64,000 bases of DNA from assembly GCF_003934285.1 (NCBI RefSeq), contig NZ_RQWJ01000002.1, positions 1 to 64,000 on the forward strand, read 5' to 3'. Shown here in pieces: positions 9,176 through 18,669 of the stretch. Under the pieces are notes generated by a model that saw nothing but the letters and a program-made list of their open reading frames with translations, made no database searches and was not told the DNA's origin. Position 1 is the stretch's first letter. Each line of letters starts with the position of its first letter. The stretch is from Brevundimonas fluminis (lineage in GTDB: Bacteria > Pseudomonadota > Alphaproteobacteria > Caulobacterales > Caulobacteraceae). The position numbers and the translations under genes were made by a program.

Positions 9176-10470
9176 TGGCCCGCATCTGCGTCGACGGCTT
9201 CAACATCGGCCTGAAGAAGACGACCGGCATCGGCGCCTATGGCCGCAACCTGCTGACGGCGCTGGACGACATGGGCCACGAGACCCACGTCCTGTACGGA
9301 CCGCAGGCCAGGCCGTCGAAGCGCGCCCTGTTCAACGAGATCGGCCTCGTCGACGCGCGCGAGACGAAGGAGAGCCCGCTGGACCGGCTGATCGGCCTGG
9401 CCTCGCTCCATCTGGGCCGGACGGCTCATGCCGTGGAGCCGTCGGACGACGTGATCTGGCCCGCGCGGGGCGGCGGCCGGCCCCGGGCGCGGGCGTACTG
9501 GACCGCCTCGCGCCTGTTCACCACGGCCCAGCGCAACTTCGCCGGCCGGCGTCTGATCACGCCCCTGCGCTTCGCCGACCATCCCGTCGTCGGGCGCCCG
9601 GACGTGGTGCACTGGACCACGCCCCTGCCGCTGCAGGCGACCGGGCGGACCAACGTGCTGACCATCCACGACCTGATCCCCCTGCGCCTTCCGCATGCGA
9701 CGCTGGACAACAAGCGCGCCTTCTTCCGCCTGTGCCGCGAGGCGGCCCGGCGGGCCGACGCGATCGCCGTGGTCTCCGACGCGACGCGGCGTGACGTGGT
9801 TCGCCTGCTGGGCGTCCCCGAGGAGAAGCTGGTCACCACCTGGCAATCCGTGGAGGTGCCCGGGCGCCTGCGCGACCGGCCGGCCGAAGACGTCGCCGCC
9901 GACCTGCTGTCGGCCTTCGACCTGGGCTGGAAGGACTACTGGCTGCACTGGGGCGCGATCGAACCCAAGAAGAACCTCGCCCGCGTGGTCGAGGCCTATC
10001 TGACGTCCGGCTCCACCCGTCCGCTGATCGTGGTCGGCGGCAAGGGCTGGCTTGACGAGGACGAGACGGCGCTGATGCACGCCCACCGCGCCCGGGGAAA
10101 GGCGCAGCGCAAGCGCATCCGCACCTTCGACCATCTGCCCTTCTCGCTGCTGGTCTCCCTGATCCGCGGCGCGCGCGGGACGATCTTCCCGTCCCTCCAC
10201 GAGGGCTTCGGCCTGCCGGTTCTGGAATCCATGCTTCTGGACACGCCGGTGATCACCTCAAACGTGGCGTCCCTGCCGGAGGTGGCGGGCGACGCGGCGC
10301 TGACGGTCGACCCCTACGATCCCGCCGCAGTCTCCCGCGCCATACGGGCGCTGGACGCCGACGACGCCCTGGCCGCCGACCTCGTCGCGCGCGGTCGGAT
10401 CCAGGCGGCGAAATTCAGTCCCGAGGCCCATCGCGCGCGCCTTCAGGACCTCTACGCCAAAGTCCTGTGA
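9175..10470 (+). CDS. glycosyltransferase family 4 protein
   Basis: 431 aa, GT-B fold. The N-terminal half starts with FNIGLKKTTGIGAYGRNLL, typical of the acceptor side. The C-terminal donor half has WGAIEPKKNLARVVEAY and the GT4 motif SLHEGFGLPVLE with the two glutamates that bind the nucleotide sugar. No membrane segments are evident. It follows kpsF with a 1-base overlap and is overlapped by the next glycosyltransferase. The sugar and acceptor cannot be read from sequence; a polysaccharide or glycolipid product is inferred from the neighbours. Confidence 0.92.
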   Translation: MARICVDGFNIGLKKTTGIGAYGRNLLTALDDMGHETHVLYGPQARPSKRALFNEIGLVDARETKESPLDRLIGLASLHLGRTAHAVEPSDDVIWPARGGGRPRARAYWTASRLFTTAQRNFAGRRLITPLRFADHPVVGRPDVVHWTTPLPLQATGRTNVLTIHDLIPLRLPHATLDNKRAFFRLCREAARRADAIAVVSDATRRDVVRLLGVPEEKLVTTWQSVEVPGRLRDRPAEDVAADLLSAFDLGWKDYWLHWGAIEPKKNLARVVEAYLTSGSTRPLIVVGGKGWLDEDETALMHAHRARGKAQRKRIRTFDHLPFSLLVSLIRGARGTIFPSLHEGFGLPVLESMLLDTPVITSNVASLPEVAGDAALTVDPYDPAAVSRAIRALDADDALAADLVARGRIQAAKFSPEAHRARLQDLYAKVL

Positions 10471-11723
10471 GCGGCCGCACCGCGATCCGCGTCCTGTTCG
10501 AGGTGGGTCGGCTGATCGGCCGGCGCGACCGCGCCGCGCCGACGGGCGTCGACCGCGTCTGTCTCGCCTATGACCGCTGGCTGCGGGATCTGAAGGGTGT
10601 GACCCTGGTGCCCGTTCACACCACCCTCCGCCGGATGACGGCGCTGGACCCGCGCTGGGTGGCGGAGAGGATCGCCGGGCTGGCCGACCGCTGGGCCGGC
10701 GACGCCTCGGCCGCGGTGACGCCGGCGGAGGCGCGTCTGGTGCGCGCCCTGTCCGGTCCCCGACCTTCCCGCTCCCTGATGGACGCCCCCGTCGAGGTCG
10801 AGGAGGGCCGCCGCCGGCGCACGGTGGAGCGGCTGCTGCGCACCCGCCCCTTTCCCGAACCGCGGCGGGGCGACCTCTACGTGGACGTCGGTCACGCGCC
10901 GCTGGACGGACCCTATGGCCTCGCGCGGCTGAAGGCGCTGGGCGTCCGCCCGATGGTCATGATTCACGACCTGATCCCCGTTTCCCATCCCGAGTTCTGC
11001 CGCCCCGGAGAAGGCCCGCGGCACCGCAGCCGGGTTCGCGCCGCCCTGACGCACGCCGCGGGCGTCGTCGCCAACTCGGCGACGACGGCGTTCGAACTGG
11101 CGGCCTTCGCGGAGCGCGAGGGCCTGACCCCGCCCCCGGTGGTGGCGGCGCCGCTGGGGCTGGAGCCCCTGTTCGCCGCGCCGCGCTGGTCCCCGGCGGC
11201 GCAGCCCTATTTCGTCTGCGTCGGCACTCTGGAGGCCCGCAAGAACCTCGCCTTCCTGCTGACCGTCTGGCGCCGGCTGGGCGAGACCATGGGCGCCGCG
11301 GCGCCCCGACTCGCCCTGATCGGCCGGCACGGCTGGGAGAACGAGGCGGTGCTGGACCATCTCGAGCGCTCGCCCCCGCTGCAGGGCCTCGTGCACCACG
11401 CCGCCGACCTCTCCGACGCGGCGCTGGCCCGCCTGATGATCGGCGCGCGCGCCGTTCTGGCGCCTTCGGCGATAGAGGGCTTCGACCTGCCGGCGCTGGA
11501 GGCCCTGTCGCTGGGCGTGCCCGTGATCGCCTCCGACATCGCGGTTCACCGCGAGCTGGCCAGCGGCGCCCGGCTGATCGATCCTCTGGACGGGCCCGGA
11601 TGGGCCGCGGCGATCGAGGCGGCCTGCAAGCCCCCCTCTGCCGGCCCCGCGTTCGTCGCCCCCACCTGGGCCGAACACTTCGCGGCTGTCGCCCCGCTGG
11701 CGGGCCTGCCGGAAGGCCGATAG
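10467..11723 (+). CDS. glycosyltransferase family 4 protein
   Basis: 418 aa, GT-B fold. MIHDLIPVSHPEFC in the middle and VGTLEARKNLAFLL, then SAIEGFDLPALEAL, mark a retaining GT4 enzyme. It starts with GTG inside the stop of the previous gene (GTGA), so translation is probably coupled. It differs from its neighbour at the N-terminus, where it opens RVLFEVGRLIGRRDR, so the two are not a recent duplication. It likely adds a different sugar in the same polysaccharide; this is inference. Confidence 0.92.
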   Translation: MSGRTAIRVLFEVGRLIGRRDRAAPTGVDRVCLAYDRWLRDLKGVTLVPVHTTLRRMTALDPRWVAERIAGLADRWAGDASAAVTPAEARLVRALSGPRPSRSLMDAPVEVEEGRRRRTVERLLRTRPFPEPRRGDLYVDVGHAPLDGPYGLARLKALGVRPMVMIHDLIPVSHPEFCRPGEGPRHRSRVRAALTHAAGVVANSATTAFELAAFAEREGLTPPPVVAAPLGLEPLFAAPRWSPAAQPYFVCVGTLEARKNLAFLLTVWRRLGETMGAAAPRLALIGRHGWENEAVLDHLERSPPLQGLVHHAADLSDAALARLMIGARAVLAPSAIEGFDLPALEALSLGVPVIASDIAVHRELASGARLIDPLDGPGWAAAIEAACKPPSAGPAFVAPTWAEHFAAVAPLAGLPEGR

Positions 11724-11732
11724 GGTCGTCGG

Positions 11733-12872
11733 ATGAAGCGCCGCCTGCTCGCCCTCTGCGCCGCCCTGTGCACCTCGGGGGCGCTCTCCGCCTGCGCCGT
11801 CCTGCCGGCCGACGGACCTTCCTCGCGCGCGCTGGACACCGCCGCGCCGACCTATGCGATCGTCGAGCTCGACTATGCCGTCTCGCAGGCCCTTCGCCTC
11901 TCCGAGGCTCCGGCGGAGGCCGGCCTGGCGGGCGCCGACTTCGCCGGACCGCTGGACCTGATCGGCGTCGACGACGTGCTCAGCGTCTCCATCTACGAGC
12001 CGTCCGGCGCCCTGTTCGGGGCACGGGGGGCCGACGGCCGCGTGTCGGGCGGCGCCGAGACCCTGTCCGCCGTCGTGGACCGCGAGGGCCGCATCGGCGT
12101 GCCCTTCGGCGGCCGCGTCGCCGTCGCAGGGCTGACCTCGTCCCAGGCCGCGGAGGCCGTGCGCCGCGCCCTGCAGGGCCGGGTCGGCTCGCCGCAGGTG
12201 ACGGTCTCGGTCGCCGAGCGCCCGTCCAACGGCGTCACGGTGTTGGGCGAGGTGCGCACGCCCGGCCGCGCCGTCCTGCGCACCGGCGCAAGCCGCGTGC
12301 TGGACGTCGTCGCCGCCGCCGGAGGCGCCTCGCGCCCGATCGAGGAGGTCGAGGTCCGCCTCCGCCGCGACGGACGCGAATGGTCCGCGCCCCTGACCGC
12401 GGTGATGTCTCAGTTCGACGCCAACGTGCGGCTGGCGCCCGGCGACCAACTGGCTTTGATTCATCGGCCGCGGCGCTTCTCCGCCTTCGGGGCGCTCGGT
12501 CAGGTGACGCAGCAGGACCTGGGCCCCGGCGAGCTGACCCTGGCCGCCGCGCTGGCCCGCACCGGCGGCCTGGCGCCGGACCGCGCCGACGCGCGTCAGG
12601 TTCTGGTCTTCCGTTTCGAACGGCCCGAGATCGCGCGCGCCCTGAACCTGTCCCAGCCGGTTTCCCCACGGGGCGTGCCGGTGATCTACCGGCTGGATCT
12701 GTCGCGGCCCGACGGCCTGTTCGTGGCCCAGGACTTCGTGGTCCGCCCCGACGACCTGATCTACGTCCCGCGCTCCGGCTCGTCCGAGTTGCGCGGCTTC
12801 TTCGAACTGGTGCAGAGCGTGACGCGCGTCGTCTACGACGTTTCGGTCACGAGCGCCCTGAACCTGGACTGA
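11733..12872 (+). CDS. outer-membrane polysaccharide export lipoprotein (OPX/Wza family)
   Basis: 379 aa. A lipoprotein signal peptide ends in the lipobox LSAC (Cys21). A Poly_export domain follows (about 70-160: LDLIGVDDVLSVSIYEPSG, then VDREGRIGVPFGGRVAVAGL), then SLBB repeats (GEVRTPGRAVLRTG; DFVVRPDDLIYVPRSG). OPX proteins form the outer-membrane exit channel or periplasmic collar for capsule or exopolysaccharide. It sits 9 bases after the second glycosyltransferase. No inner-membrane co-polymerase, flippase or ABC exporter is in view, so the export machine must be encoded elsewhere. Because Wza partners are absent, the pathway type (Wzy or ABC) is undecided. Confidence 0.93.
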   Translation: MKRRLLALCAALCTSGALSACAVLPADGPSSRALDTAAPTYAIVELDYAVSQALRLSEAPAEAGLAGADFAGPLDLIGVDDVLSVSIYEPSGALFGARGADGRVSGGAETLSAVVDREGRIGVPFGGRVAVAGLTSSQAAEAVRRALQGRVGSPQVTVSVAERPSNGVTVLGEVRTPGRAVLRTGASRVLDVVAAAGGASRPIEEVEVRLRRDGREWSAPLTAVMSQFDANVRLAPGDQLALIHRPRRFSAFGALGQVTQQDLGPGELTLAAALARTGGLAPDRADARQVLVFRFERPEIARALNLSQPVSPRGVPVIYRLDLSRPDGLFVAQDFVVRPDDLIYVPRSGSSELRGFFELVQSVTRVVYDVSVTSALNLD

Positions 12873-12873
12873 G

Positions 12874-13257
12874 ATGAGCCTTCCGGCAGTGCTGGACCGG
12901 CTGGCCGCGATCGAGGCGGGCGCGCTGGCCGTCTATGCGCGGCACGGCCTGCCGACCCGGCCCGGACACTATCGCAAGGGCCCGCGCGCCAAGTCGTGGA
13001 CGTGGCTGGCGGCCGACCTGTCGCCCGGAGACCGCTGGGCGGAGGTGCTGGCCCGTCCGCCGGAGAGGGGCTGGCGTCACGCCGCCCTGGCGGACCTCGG
13101 CGCCCTCGAGGGCCGGCCCGGGCCGCGCCGGGCCTCGGAGCAGCTGAAGGCCGTCGCGCGCCTGCGCGATCGCTTGACGGCGGGCGAGCCGCTGACGCCC
13201 GGCGACCTGCTGGACGCCCTGGAGCTGGTCAGGGCGCCGTCCCGGTCGCGCGCATGA
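12874..13257 (+). CDS. small protein of unknown function at the end of the polysaccharide locus
   Basis: 127 aa. I do not recognise a family. It is rich in Ala, Leu and Arg, mostly helical in appearance, with no signal peptide or membrane segment. The conserved-looking centre is [17 protein letters not shown]. The ATG follows the OPX stop by one base, consistent with co-transcription, which is the main reason to believe it is real. Its 3' end overlaps convergent engB by 29 bases, so the last ten codons are constrained by both genes. A cytoplasmic accessory role in polysaccharide synthesis is only a guess. Confidence 0.6.
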   Translation: MSLPAVLDRLAAIEAGALAVYARHGLPTRPGHYRKGPRAKSWTWLAADLSPGDRWAEVLARPPERGWRHAALADLGALEGRPGPRRASEQLKAVARLRDRLTAGEPLTPGDLLDALELVRAPSRSRA

Positions 13258-13882
13258 TCGCCGCGCGCAGTTCGGAAATGCCCGTCCCCTTCTCCGACGA
13301 GGTCAACAGGACCTCGGGATAGGCGGCGGGCCTCTTCGACACGGCCTTCAGCGTCGCCTCGGCGACCTTCTGGCCCTCGTGAGGCTTGATCTTGTCGGCC
13401 TTGGTCAGGACGATCTGATAGCTGACCGCCGACAGGTCCAGCGCGTCCAGCGCCTCGTCGTCGACCTTCTTGAGGCCATGGCGCGCGTCGATCAGCAGAT
13501 AGACCCGCTTCAGCGTCACCCGGCCGCGCAGATAGTCGCGGCCCAGGTTCTGGAACCGCTTCACCTCGCCTTTCGACGCCTTGGCCCAGCCGTAGCCCGG
13601 CAGGTCGACCAGCCGCATCTTGCCGTCCAGGTCGAAGAAGTTGACCTCGCGCGTCCGGCCCGGTTCGGTCGAGGCGCGCGCCAGCTTGTGCATGCCGACC
13701 AGGGCGTTGATCAGGCTGGACTTGCCGACGTTCGACCGGCCGGCGAAGGCGATCTCCGGCAGGTCCGGCTCGGGCAGCTGCTCGATCTTGGCGCAGCCCA
13801 GCACGAAGGTGGCCGGGCGGGCGAACAGGACGCGCGCGGCCTCGATCTCGGCCTCGCGCTCGGCCTGCTCCTCGGGCGTCAC
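13229..13882 (-). CDS. engB: ribosome biogenesis GTP-binding protein EngB/YsxC
   Basis: 217 aa. This small GTPase helps assemble the large ribosomal subunit. G1 is GRSNVGKSS (residues 48-56), G3 is DLPGYGWAK and G4 is LTKADK; all are intact. The GTG start at 13882 overlaps the yidC stop as GTGA, giving the expected length; upstream in-frame codons lie inside yidC. Last member of the rpmH-rnpA-yidC-engB cluster. Confidence 0.96.
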   Translation of the reverse strand: MTPEEQAEREAEIEAARVLFARPATFVLGCAKIEQLPEPDLPEIAFAGRSNVGKSSLINALVGMHKLARASTEPGRTREVNFFDLDGKMRLVDLPGYGWAKASKGEVKRFQNLGRDYLRGRVTLKRVYLLIDARHGLKKVDDEALDALDLSAVSYQIVLTKADKIKPHEGQKVAEATLKAVSKRPAAYPEVLLTSSEKGTGISELRAAIMRATGTAP

Positions 13883-15735
13883 GTCGCCTTCTTCCGGATG
13901 TGCTTGTCGATGAAACCGTCGATCGGGTTCGGGGCCTTGAAGCGGTGCATGATCACGTACTGCTGCAGGATCGACAGGACGTTGTTCCAGATCCAGTAGA
14001 CCAGCAGGCCCGCGGCGAACGGCGCCATGATGAAGGTGAAGACGAACGGCAGAAAGGCGAAGATCTGCTTCTGCACCGGGTCCGGCGGCGGCGGGTTCAT
14101 GGCCTGCTGCAGCCACATGGTGAAGCCGTAGACGATGGCCAGCACGCCCAGGCCCAGCGCGCCCACCAGCAGACCGCCGATCACCGGCGCGCTCGCCGGA
14201 TCCCAGGGGATCAGGCCGAAAAGATTCCAGATGTTCGACGGGTCGCGCGCCGACAGGTCCCGGATCCAGCCGAAGAAGGGCGCGTGGCGGACCTCGATGG
14301 TGACGAACAGCACCTTGTACAGGGCGTAGAAGACCGGAATCTGGATCAGGATCGGGACGCATCCGGCCAGCGGATTGATCTTCTCACGCTGGTACAGGGC
14401 CATCAGCTCCTGCTGCTGCTTCTGCGCGTCGCCCCCGTGCTTCTTCTTGATCTCCTCCATCTTGGGCTGGAGGTTCCGCATCTTCGACAGGCTCTCGTAG
14501 GCCTTGTTGGCCAGCGGGAAGAGCAGGATCTTGATGCAGACCGTCAGCGCCAGGATGGCCAGGCCGACGTTGCCTAGGATGCCGTAGAAGAAGTCCAGCA
14601 CGATCAGGATCGGCCGGGTCAGGAAGAACAGGAAGCCCCAGTCGATGGCGTAGACGAAGCGGGGCAGGCCCAGCTCCTTCTCATAGGCCGTCAGGACGTC
14701 GTTGACCTTGGCCCCGGCGAACAGGCGCTGCTCGTGGGTGATCTGCATGCCCGGCGACACGGTGCGCTCGGCGCCCTGCATGGTCGCGGAATAGGTGTCG
14801 TAGGTCGCGCCGTCGCGGATTCGGAAACCGGCGTCGATCCGTTCGTCCTGACCGGGGATCAGGGCCGCCAGCCAGTATTTGTCGGTGATGCCCAGCCAGC
14901 CGCCGACCGATTCCGTCTCCTCGATCGGCTTCTTGACCCAGGCGCCGTACTTCAGCTGCGTGGTCGTGTAGCCGCTGCCGTCGTCGCTGAAGGTGCCGAT
15001 GGCGCCCTCATGCAGGATCTGCTGCTTGCCCAGATCGGCCGGCACGCCCAGTCGCTCGACGCGTCCCCACGGGCGCAGGGTGATCGGCGCCGCGCCGAAG
15101 TTGGCGACGGTGTCGCGGACGGTGAAGACGTAGCGGTCGTCGACCGAGATGCGGCGCGTGAAGCGCAGGCCCGCGCCGTTGTCCCAGGTCAGGGTCACCG
15201 GCGTCGTCGGCGTCAGGGTCGAGCCTTCCGTCAGGCGCCACGGCGTCGTCGGCCCCGGCACTCCGCCGGCCACGTTGGCGCCGGTCCAGCCGAACAGGGC
15301 CTGATAGGCGTGGTTCATGCCCTGGGGGCGGAACAGTTCGACGGGCTGGGAATCCGCCGCGATCGTCTCGCGATAGCGCGTCAGGTACAGGTCGTCGACG
15401 CGCGCGCCGATCAGCGACAGCGAGCCGCTCAGCGTCGGCGTGCGGATGATCACGCGCTCGGAGCCCCGGCCGGTCAGGGCGTCGGTGGCCAGGGCCTGGC
15501 GCCGGTCGACGACCACGGGGCGCGGCGCGGTCGTGGAGGCGGCGCCCGGCTCGCCGGTCGCCGACGGCGCGCCGTCCGGCGTCACCGCGGCGGCGGCCGA
15601 GGCCTCGCGCTGGGCCTGCTGCGCGGCCTTCCGCCGCTCCGCCTGCGGTCCCAGCACCAGCATCTGGTAACCGATCAGGAAGATCGCCGTGACGACCACG
15701 AAGATGATCGTGTTGCGGCCGTTGTCGTCTCTCAT
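13879..15735 (-). CDS. yidC: membrane protein insertase YidC
   Basis: 618 aa. YidC inserts proteins into the inner membrane alone or with SecYEG. An N-terminal anchor ([20 protein letters not shown]) precedes a large periplasmic beta domain (about 95-350), then the five-helix core with [16 protein letters not shown] and a C-terminal positively charged tail. The cytoplasmic hairpin contains the basic [15 protein letters not shown]. Full length for an alphaproteobacterial YidC. It lies 4 bases after rnpA and overlaps engB. A low-complexity Ala/Pro-rich linker (about 36-75) follows the first helix. Confidence 0.97.
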   Translation of the reverse strand: MRDDNGRNTIIFVVVTAIFLIGYQMLVLGPQAERRKAAQQAQREASAAAAVTPDGAPSATGEPGAASTTAPRPVVVDRRQALATDALTGRGSERVIIRTPTLSGSLSLIGARVDDLYLTRYRETIAADSQPVELFRPQGMNHAYQALFGWTGANVAGGVPGPTTPWRLTEGSTLTPTTPVTLTWDNGAGLRFTRRISVDDRYVFTVRDTVANFGAAPITLRPWGRVERLGVPADLGKQQILHEGAIGTFSDDGSGYTTTQLKYGAWVKKPIEETESVGGWLGITDKYWLAALIPGQDERIDAGFRIRDGATYDTYSATMQGAERTVSPGMQITHEQRLFAGAKVNDVLTAYEKELGLPRFVYAIDWGFLFFLTRPILIVLDFFYGILGNVGLAILALTVCIKILLFPLANKAYESLSKMRNLQPKMEEIKKKHGGDAQKQQQELMALYQREKINPLAGCVPILIQIPVFYALYKVLFVTIEVRHAPFFGWIRDLSARDPSNIWNLFGLIPWDPASAPVIGGLLVGALGLGVLAIVYGFTMWLQQAMNPPPPDPVQKQIFAFLPFVFTFIMAPFAAGLLVYWIWNNVLSILQQYVIMHRFKAPNPIDGFIDKHIRKKAT

Positions 15736-15739
15736 GAGG

Positions 15740-16150
15740 TCAGGCGTCCTGCTCGGGCGATGAGGGCGGCGCGGCGGGCGCGCGGTCCGGGGCCGGGGTC
15801 GGCCGCGGGGTCGCCAGCCTTGTAAGGGCGGAACTCACGTCGTCAAGCAAACGGGTCCAGTCCCTGTCGGCCGTGCCCATGCGGGCCACCAGCACATAGT
15901 CGCTGCCGGGGCTCGCCAACAGGGGCAGCAGGGCGCGCGCCGCCTCCCGCAATCGCCGCTTGGCGCGGTTTCGCACCACGGCGCCGCCGATCTTGCGCGT
16001 GGCGGTGAAGCCGACGCCGACGGCCGGGTCGCCGTCCTCCCGGTCCAGCCGCTGCACCACCACGGCGCCGCGGGCCTCGGAACGACCCTTTGCGGCCGCC
16101 AGGAACTGGGGCCGCCGGGTCAAGCGTCGGATTTTCAGAGGCTCGTCCAT
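15740..16150 (-). CDS. rnpA: ribonuclease P protein component
   Basis: 136 aa. RnpA supports the RNase P RNA in trimming the 5' ends of tRNA precursors. The RNR signature is GGAVVRNRAKRRLREAAR, with the aromatic and basic cleft residues of the N-terminal half (RRLTRRPQFLAAAKG). A C-terminal Pro/Ala-rich tail of about 25 residues extends beyond the folded domain. Standard position between rpmH and yidC; no yidD is inserted between them. Confidence 0.95.
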   Translation of the reverse strand: MDEPLKIRRLTRRPQFLAAAKGRSEARGAVVVQRLDREDGDPAVGVGFTATRKIGGAVVRNRAKRRLREAARALLPLLASPGSDYVLVARMGTADRDWTRLLDDVSSALTRLATPRPTPAPDRAPAAPPSSPEQDA

Positions 16151-16184
16151 CGGTCCTCCCCCGACGGGAGAGGGTTCAGGCCGC

Positions 16185-16319
16185 TCAGGCCGTCAGGCGC
16201 TTGCGGCCCTTGGCGCGACGGCGCGCGACGATCTTCTGGCCGTTCTTCGTGGCCATGCGCGCGCGGAAGCCGTGACGGCGCTTGCGCACGAGTCGGGACG
16301 GCTGATAGGTCCGCTTCAC
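16185..16319 (-). CDS. rpmH: 50S ribosomal protein L34
   Basis: 44 aa, highly basic: [20 protein letters not shown] at the N-terminus and [12 protein letters not shown] at the end, the complete family sequence. The start is GTG at 16319, preceded by CTGGAG; an upstream in-frame ATG would add a long non-family extension. First gene of the cluster that continues with rnpA 34 bases downstream. L34 is a structural protein of the large subunit. Confidence 0.96.
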   Translation of the reverse strand: MKRTYQPSRLVRKRRHGFRARMATKNGQKIVARRRAKGRKRLTA

Positions 16320-16454
16320 GGTCGGCTCCAGAAACAAGTGGGCGGGCGGAACATTCGGATGAACGTCCCGCCGCGGGAGGCGGGCGTATAGGGCCATCGG
16401 GGCGCGCCTGTCAACGCCGCGGACCCGATCGGTTCCAGGAGATCGCACGAGGGA

Positions 16455-17180
16455 ATGGCCAGGCTTCGTCGGTTTCTCCCCCTTCTGATCGTGCTGGCGG
16501 CCCTGGCGCTGGTCTTCGCCATGGGGTGGAACCGGTATCTGTCGCTAGACACCGTGCGCGATCACGGAGCCTTCCTGCGCGCCTATGTGTCCGAAAACTA
16601 CCTGCTGGCCCTCGGGCTCCTGATCCTGATCTTCGCCGCCCTGACGGCCAGCGTGGTGCCCGGCGTGGTCTTCGTCACGGTGACGGCCGGCTATCTGTTC
16701 GGGCCATGGGTCGGAGGGGTCGCCACCGCCTTCGCCGCCACCCTGGGCGCCCTTGGCGTCTATGCGGTCGGCCGCACGGCCTGGGGCGAGGGATTCCGTC
16801 AGCGCGCCCGATCCGCCGATTCCGGCCTGATGAAGAATATCTGCGAGGGCATCGACCGCGACGCCTTCTGGTACGTGCTGGTCGCCCGCCTGGTGGTCAG
16901 CGTGCCCTTTCACCTCATCAACGTCGCCGCCGGCCTGGTGGCCGCGCCCATCCGGCCCTACGCCCTGGCCACCTTCATCGGCCTGCTGCCGGCCCACGTC
17001 ATCTATTGCTGGATCGGCTCGGGCCTGAACGAGGTCCTGGCGGACGACCCGAACCCCGACGTGACCGCCCTGTTCGCGGAGTTCATGTGGCCGCTGCTGG
17101 GAGTCGCCTTCCTGTCGATCCTGCTGCCGCTGATCCTGAAGCTGGTCCAGCGCGGGCGCGGGACGAAGGAGGCGGCATGA
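16455..17180 (+). CDS. TVP38/TMEM64 family membrane protein
   Basis: 241 aa, DedA-superfamily (VTT domain). Hydrophobic segments lie near residues 8-25, 45-70, 75-100, 155-185 and 208-232. The VTT core shows the re-entrant-loop pattern [19 protein letters not shown] and the amphipathic stretch [19 protein letters not shown]. Relatives move lipids across membranes (DedA/TMEM41B) or support membrane homeostasis; the substrate here is unknown. Its stop overlaps the start of a histidine kinase (ATGA), an unusual tight pairing that suggests both respond to, or adjust, the envelope. Confidence 0.9.
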   Translation: MARLRRFLPLLIVLAALALVFAMGWNRYLSLDTVRDHGAFLRAYVSENYLLALGLLILIFAALTASVVPGVVFVTVTAGYLFGPWVGGVATAFAATLGALGVYAVGRTAWGEGFRQRARSADSGLMKNICEGIDRDAFWYVLVARLVVSVPFHLINVAAGLVAAPIRPYALATFIGLLPAHVIYCWIGSGLNEVLADDPNPDVTALFAEFMWPLLGVAFLSILLPLILKLVQRGRGTKEAA

Positions 17181-18616
17181 CGGCGGGCGGCTTCCTCGAC
17201 CGGTTGAAGGCGCGCTGGCCCGTCCGTCGCGCGGGCCGGCGCGGGCTTGCGTGGCGCCTGCTGCTGCTGACCGCCGCCTTCACCCTCGGCGTCGAAATCC
17301 TGATCGTCGCCCCGGGGGCCGCCAACTTCCACGAGCGCTGGCTTCTGGACAGGCTCCAGGCCGCCGAGCTGGCCTCGGTGGGGGTAGAGGCCCTGCCCTA
17401 TTCCATGGTCGAGGACGAGACGGCCGAGGAGCTTTTGCGCATCGGCGGCGTCCAGGCCGTGGTGGTCGGCGAGCAGGGCGTGCGCCGCCTCCTGCTCCAG
17501 GCCCCCAACCTGCCGCGCGCGCCCGAGCTGATCGACCTGCGCCGACGGGGGACCGTCGCCCGCCTGAGCGACCCGTGGCGCACGCTGTTCGGCCACCCGG
17601 ACCGGTCGCTGCGGGTTCAGGCTCGGCCGCGCTACCGCTCCGGCGACTATGTCGAGATCCTCGCCCCCGCGGAGCCGCTGAAGCGCGAACTGGCGGCCTA
17701 TCTGGCCAACAGCCTGCTGCTCTCCCTGCTGCTGTCCGTCCTCGCGGGGGGAATGCTGTATCTCGGCCTCGCCTTTCTGGTTCTGCGCCCCCTGCAGCGC
17801 GTGACCCAGGCCATCGAGGCCTTCGCCGACGACCCCGAGCGCCGCGCCGCGCCGCCGTCCGACCGCGACGACGAGATCGGTCAGGTCGAGCGCGAACTGG
17901 CCCGCATGCAGGAAGAGGTGCGTCAATCGTTGCGCAGCCGCGCCCGACTCGCGGCGCTGGGCGAGGCCGTGGCCAAGATCAATCATGACCTGCGCAACAT
18001 GCTGACCTCGGCCCAGATCGCCTCGGAACGCCTGTCCGCCTCGTCCGACCCGCAGGTGGCCAAGGCCGTGCCGCGGCTGGAGCGGGCACTGGGCCGCGCC
18101 GCCGCCCTGACCCGCAACGTGCTCGACTACGGCAAGTCCGAGGAGCCCGCCGCCCAGCCCCATCGGATGGCGCTGGCGCCGGCGGTCTCGGTCGCGGCCG
18201 AGGACGCCGGCCTCGGCGAAGGGGTCAAGCTGACCCGGTCCATCCCGGCCCGCTTCACCGTCAACGCCGACCCGGACCAGCTGAACCGCATCCTCGTCAA
18301 CCTGTTCCGCAACGCCCGGCAGGCGATCGAGGGCGACGCGGCGCGCAAGGCCTCCGGCCGCGGACCGGGCCGCGTCCGGGTCTCGGCCGAGGCCCGCGAC
18401 GGCCTGGCCCTGATCCGCATCGCCGACGACGGCCCCGGCATCCCCGAGCGGGTCCGGGCGCGGCTGTTCCAGCCGTTCGTCTCCGGCGCCGGACCCGAGG
18501 GCACGGGGCTGGGCCTGTCGATCGCGCGCGAGCTGGCGGTCGGCCACGGCGGGGATCTGCGGCTGGTCGAGACCGGGCCCAACGGCACCGTATTTGAACT
18601 GGCTTTGCCGTCGTGA
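17177..18616 (+). CDS. membrane-bound sensor histidine kinase (orphan)
   Basis: 479 aa. Two membrane segments (about 24-43 and 178-202) bracket a periplasmic sensor region of about 130 residues with no family I recognise. A HAMP linker follows, then a HisKA-type dimerisation domain with His270 in AKINHDLRNML, and an HATPase domain with N box LFRNARQA, DDGPGIPE and GTGLGLSIA. All catalytic motifs are intact, so it should autophosphorylate. No response regulator is adjacent. The ATG overlaps the stop of the TVP38-type gene. Confidence 0.93.
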   Translation: MTAGGFLDRLKARWPVRRAGRRGLAWRLLLLTAAFTLGVEILIVAPGAANFHERWLLDRLQAAELASVGVEALPYSMVEDETAEELLRIGGVQAVVVGEQGVRRLLLQAPNLPRAPELIDLRRRGTVARLSDPWRTLFGHPDRSLRVQARPRYRSGDYVEILAPAEPLKRELAAYLANSLLLSLLLSVLAGGMLYLGLAFLVLRPLQRVTQAIEAFADDPERRAAPPSDRDDEIGQVERELARMQEEVRQSLRSRARLAALGEAVAKINHDLRNMLTSAQIASERLSASSDPQVAKAVPRLERALGRAAALTRNVLDYGKSEEPAAQPHRMALAPAVSVAAEDAGLGEGVKLTRSIPARFTVNADPDQLNRILVNLFRNARQAIEGDAARKASGRGPGRVRVSAEARDGLALIRIADDGPGIPERVRARLFQPFVSGAGPEGTGLGLSIARELAVGHGGDLRLVETGPNGTVFELALPS

Positions 18617-18669
18617 GTTTCCGCTCCATCGGCCGGCACGTCCGCCGGCGCACAGATGGAGGATGTTCC

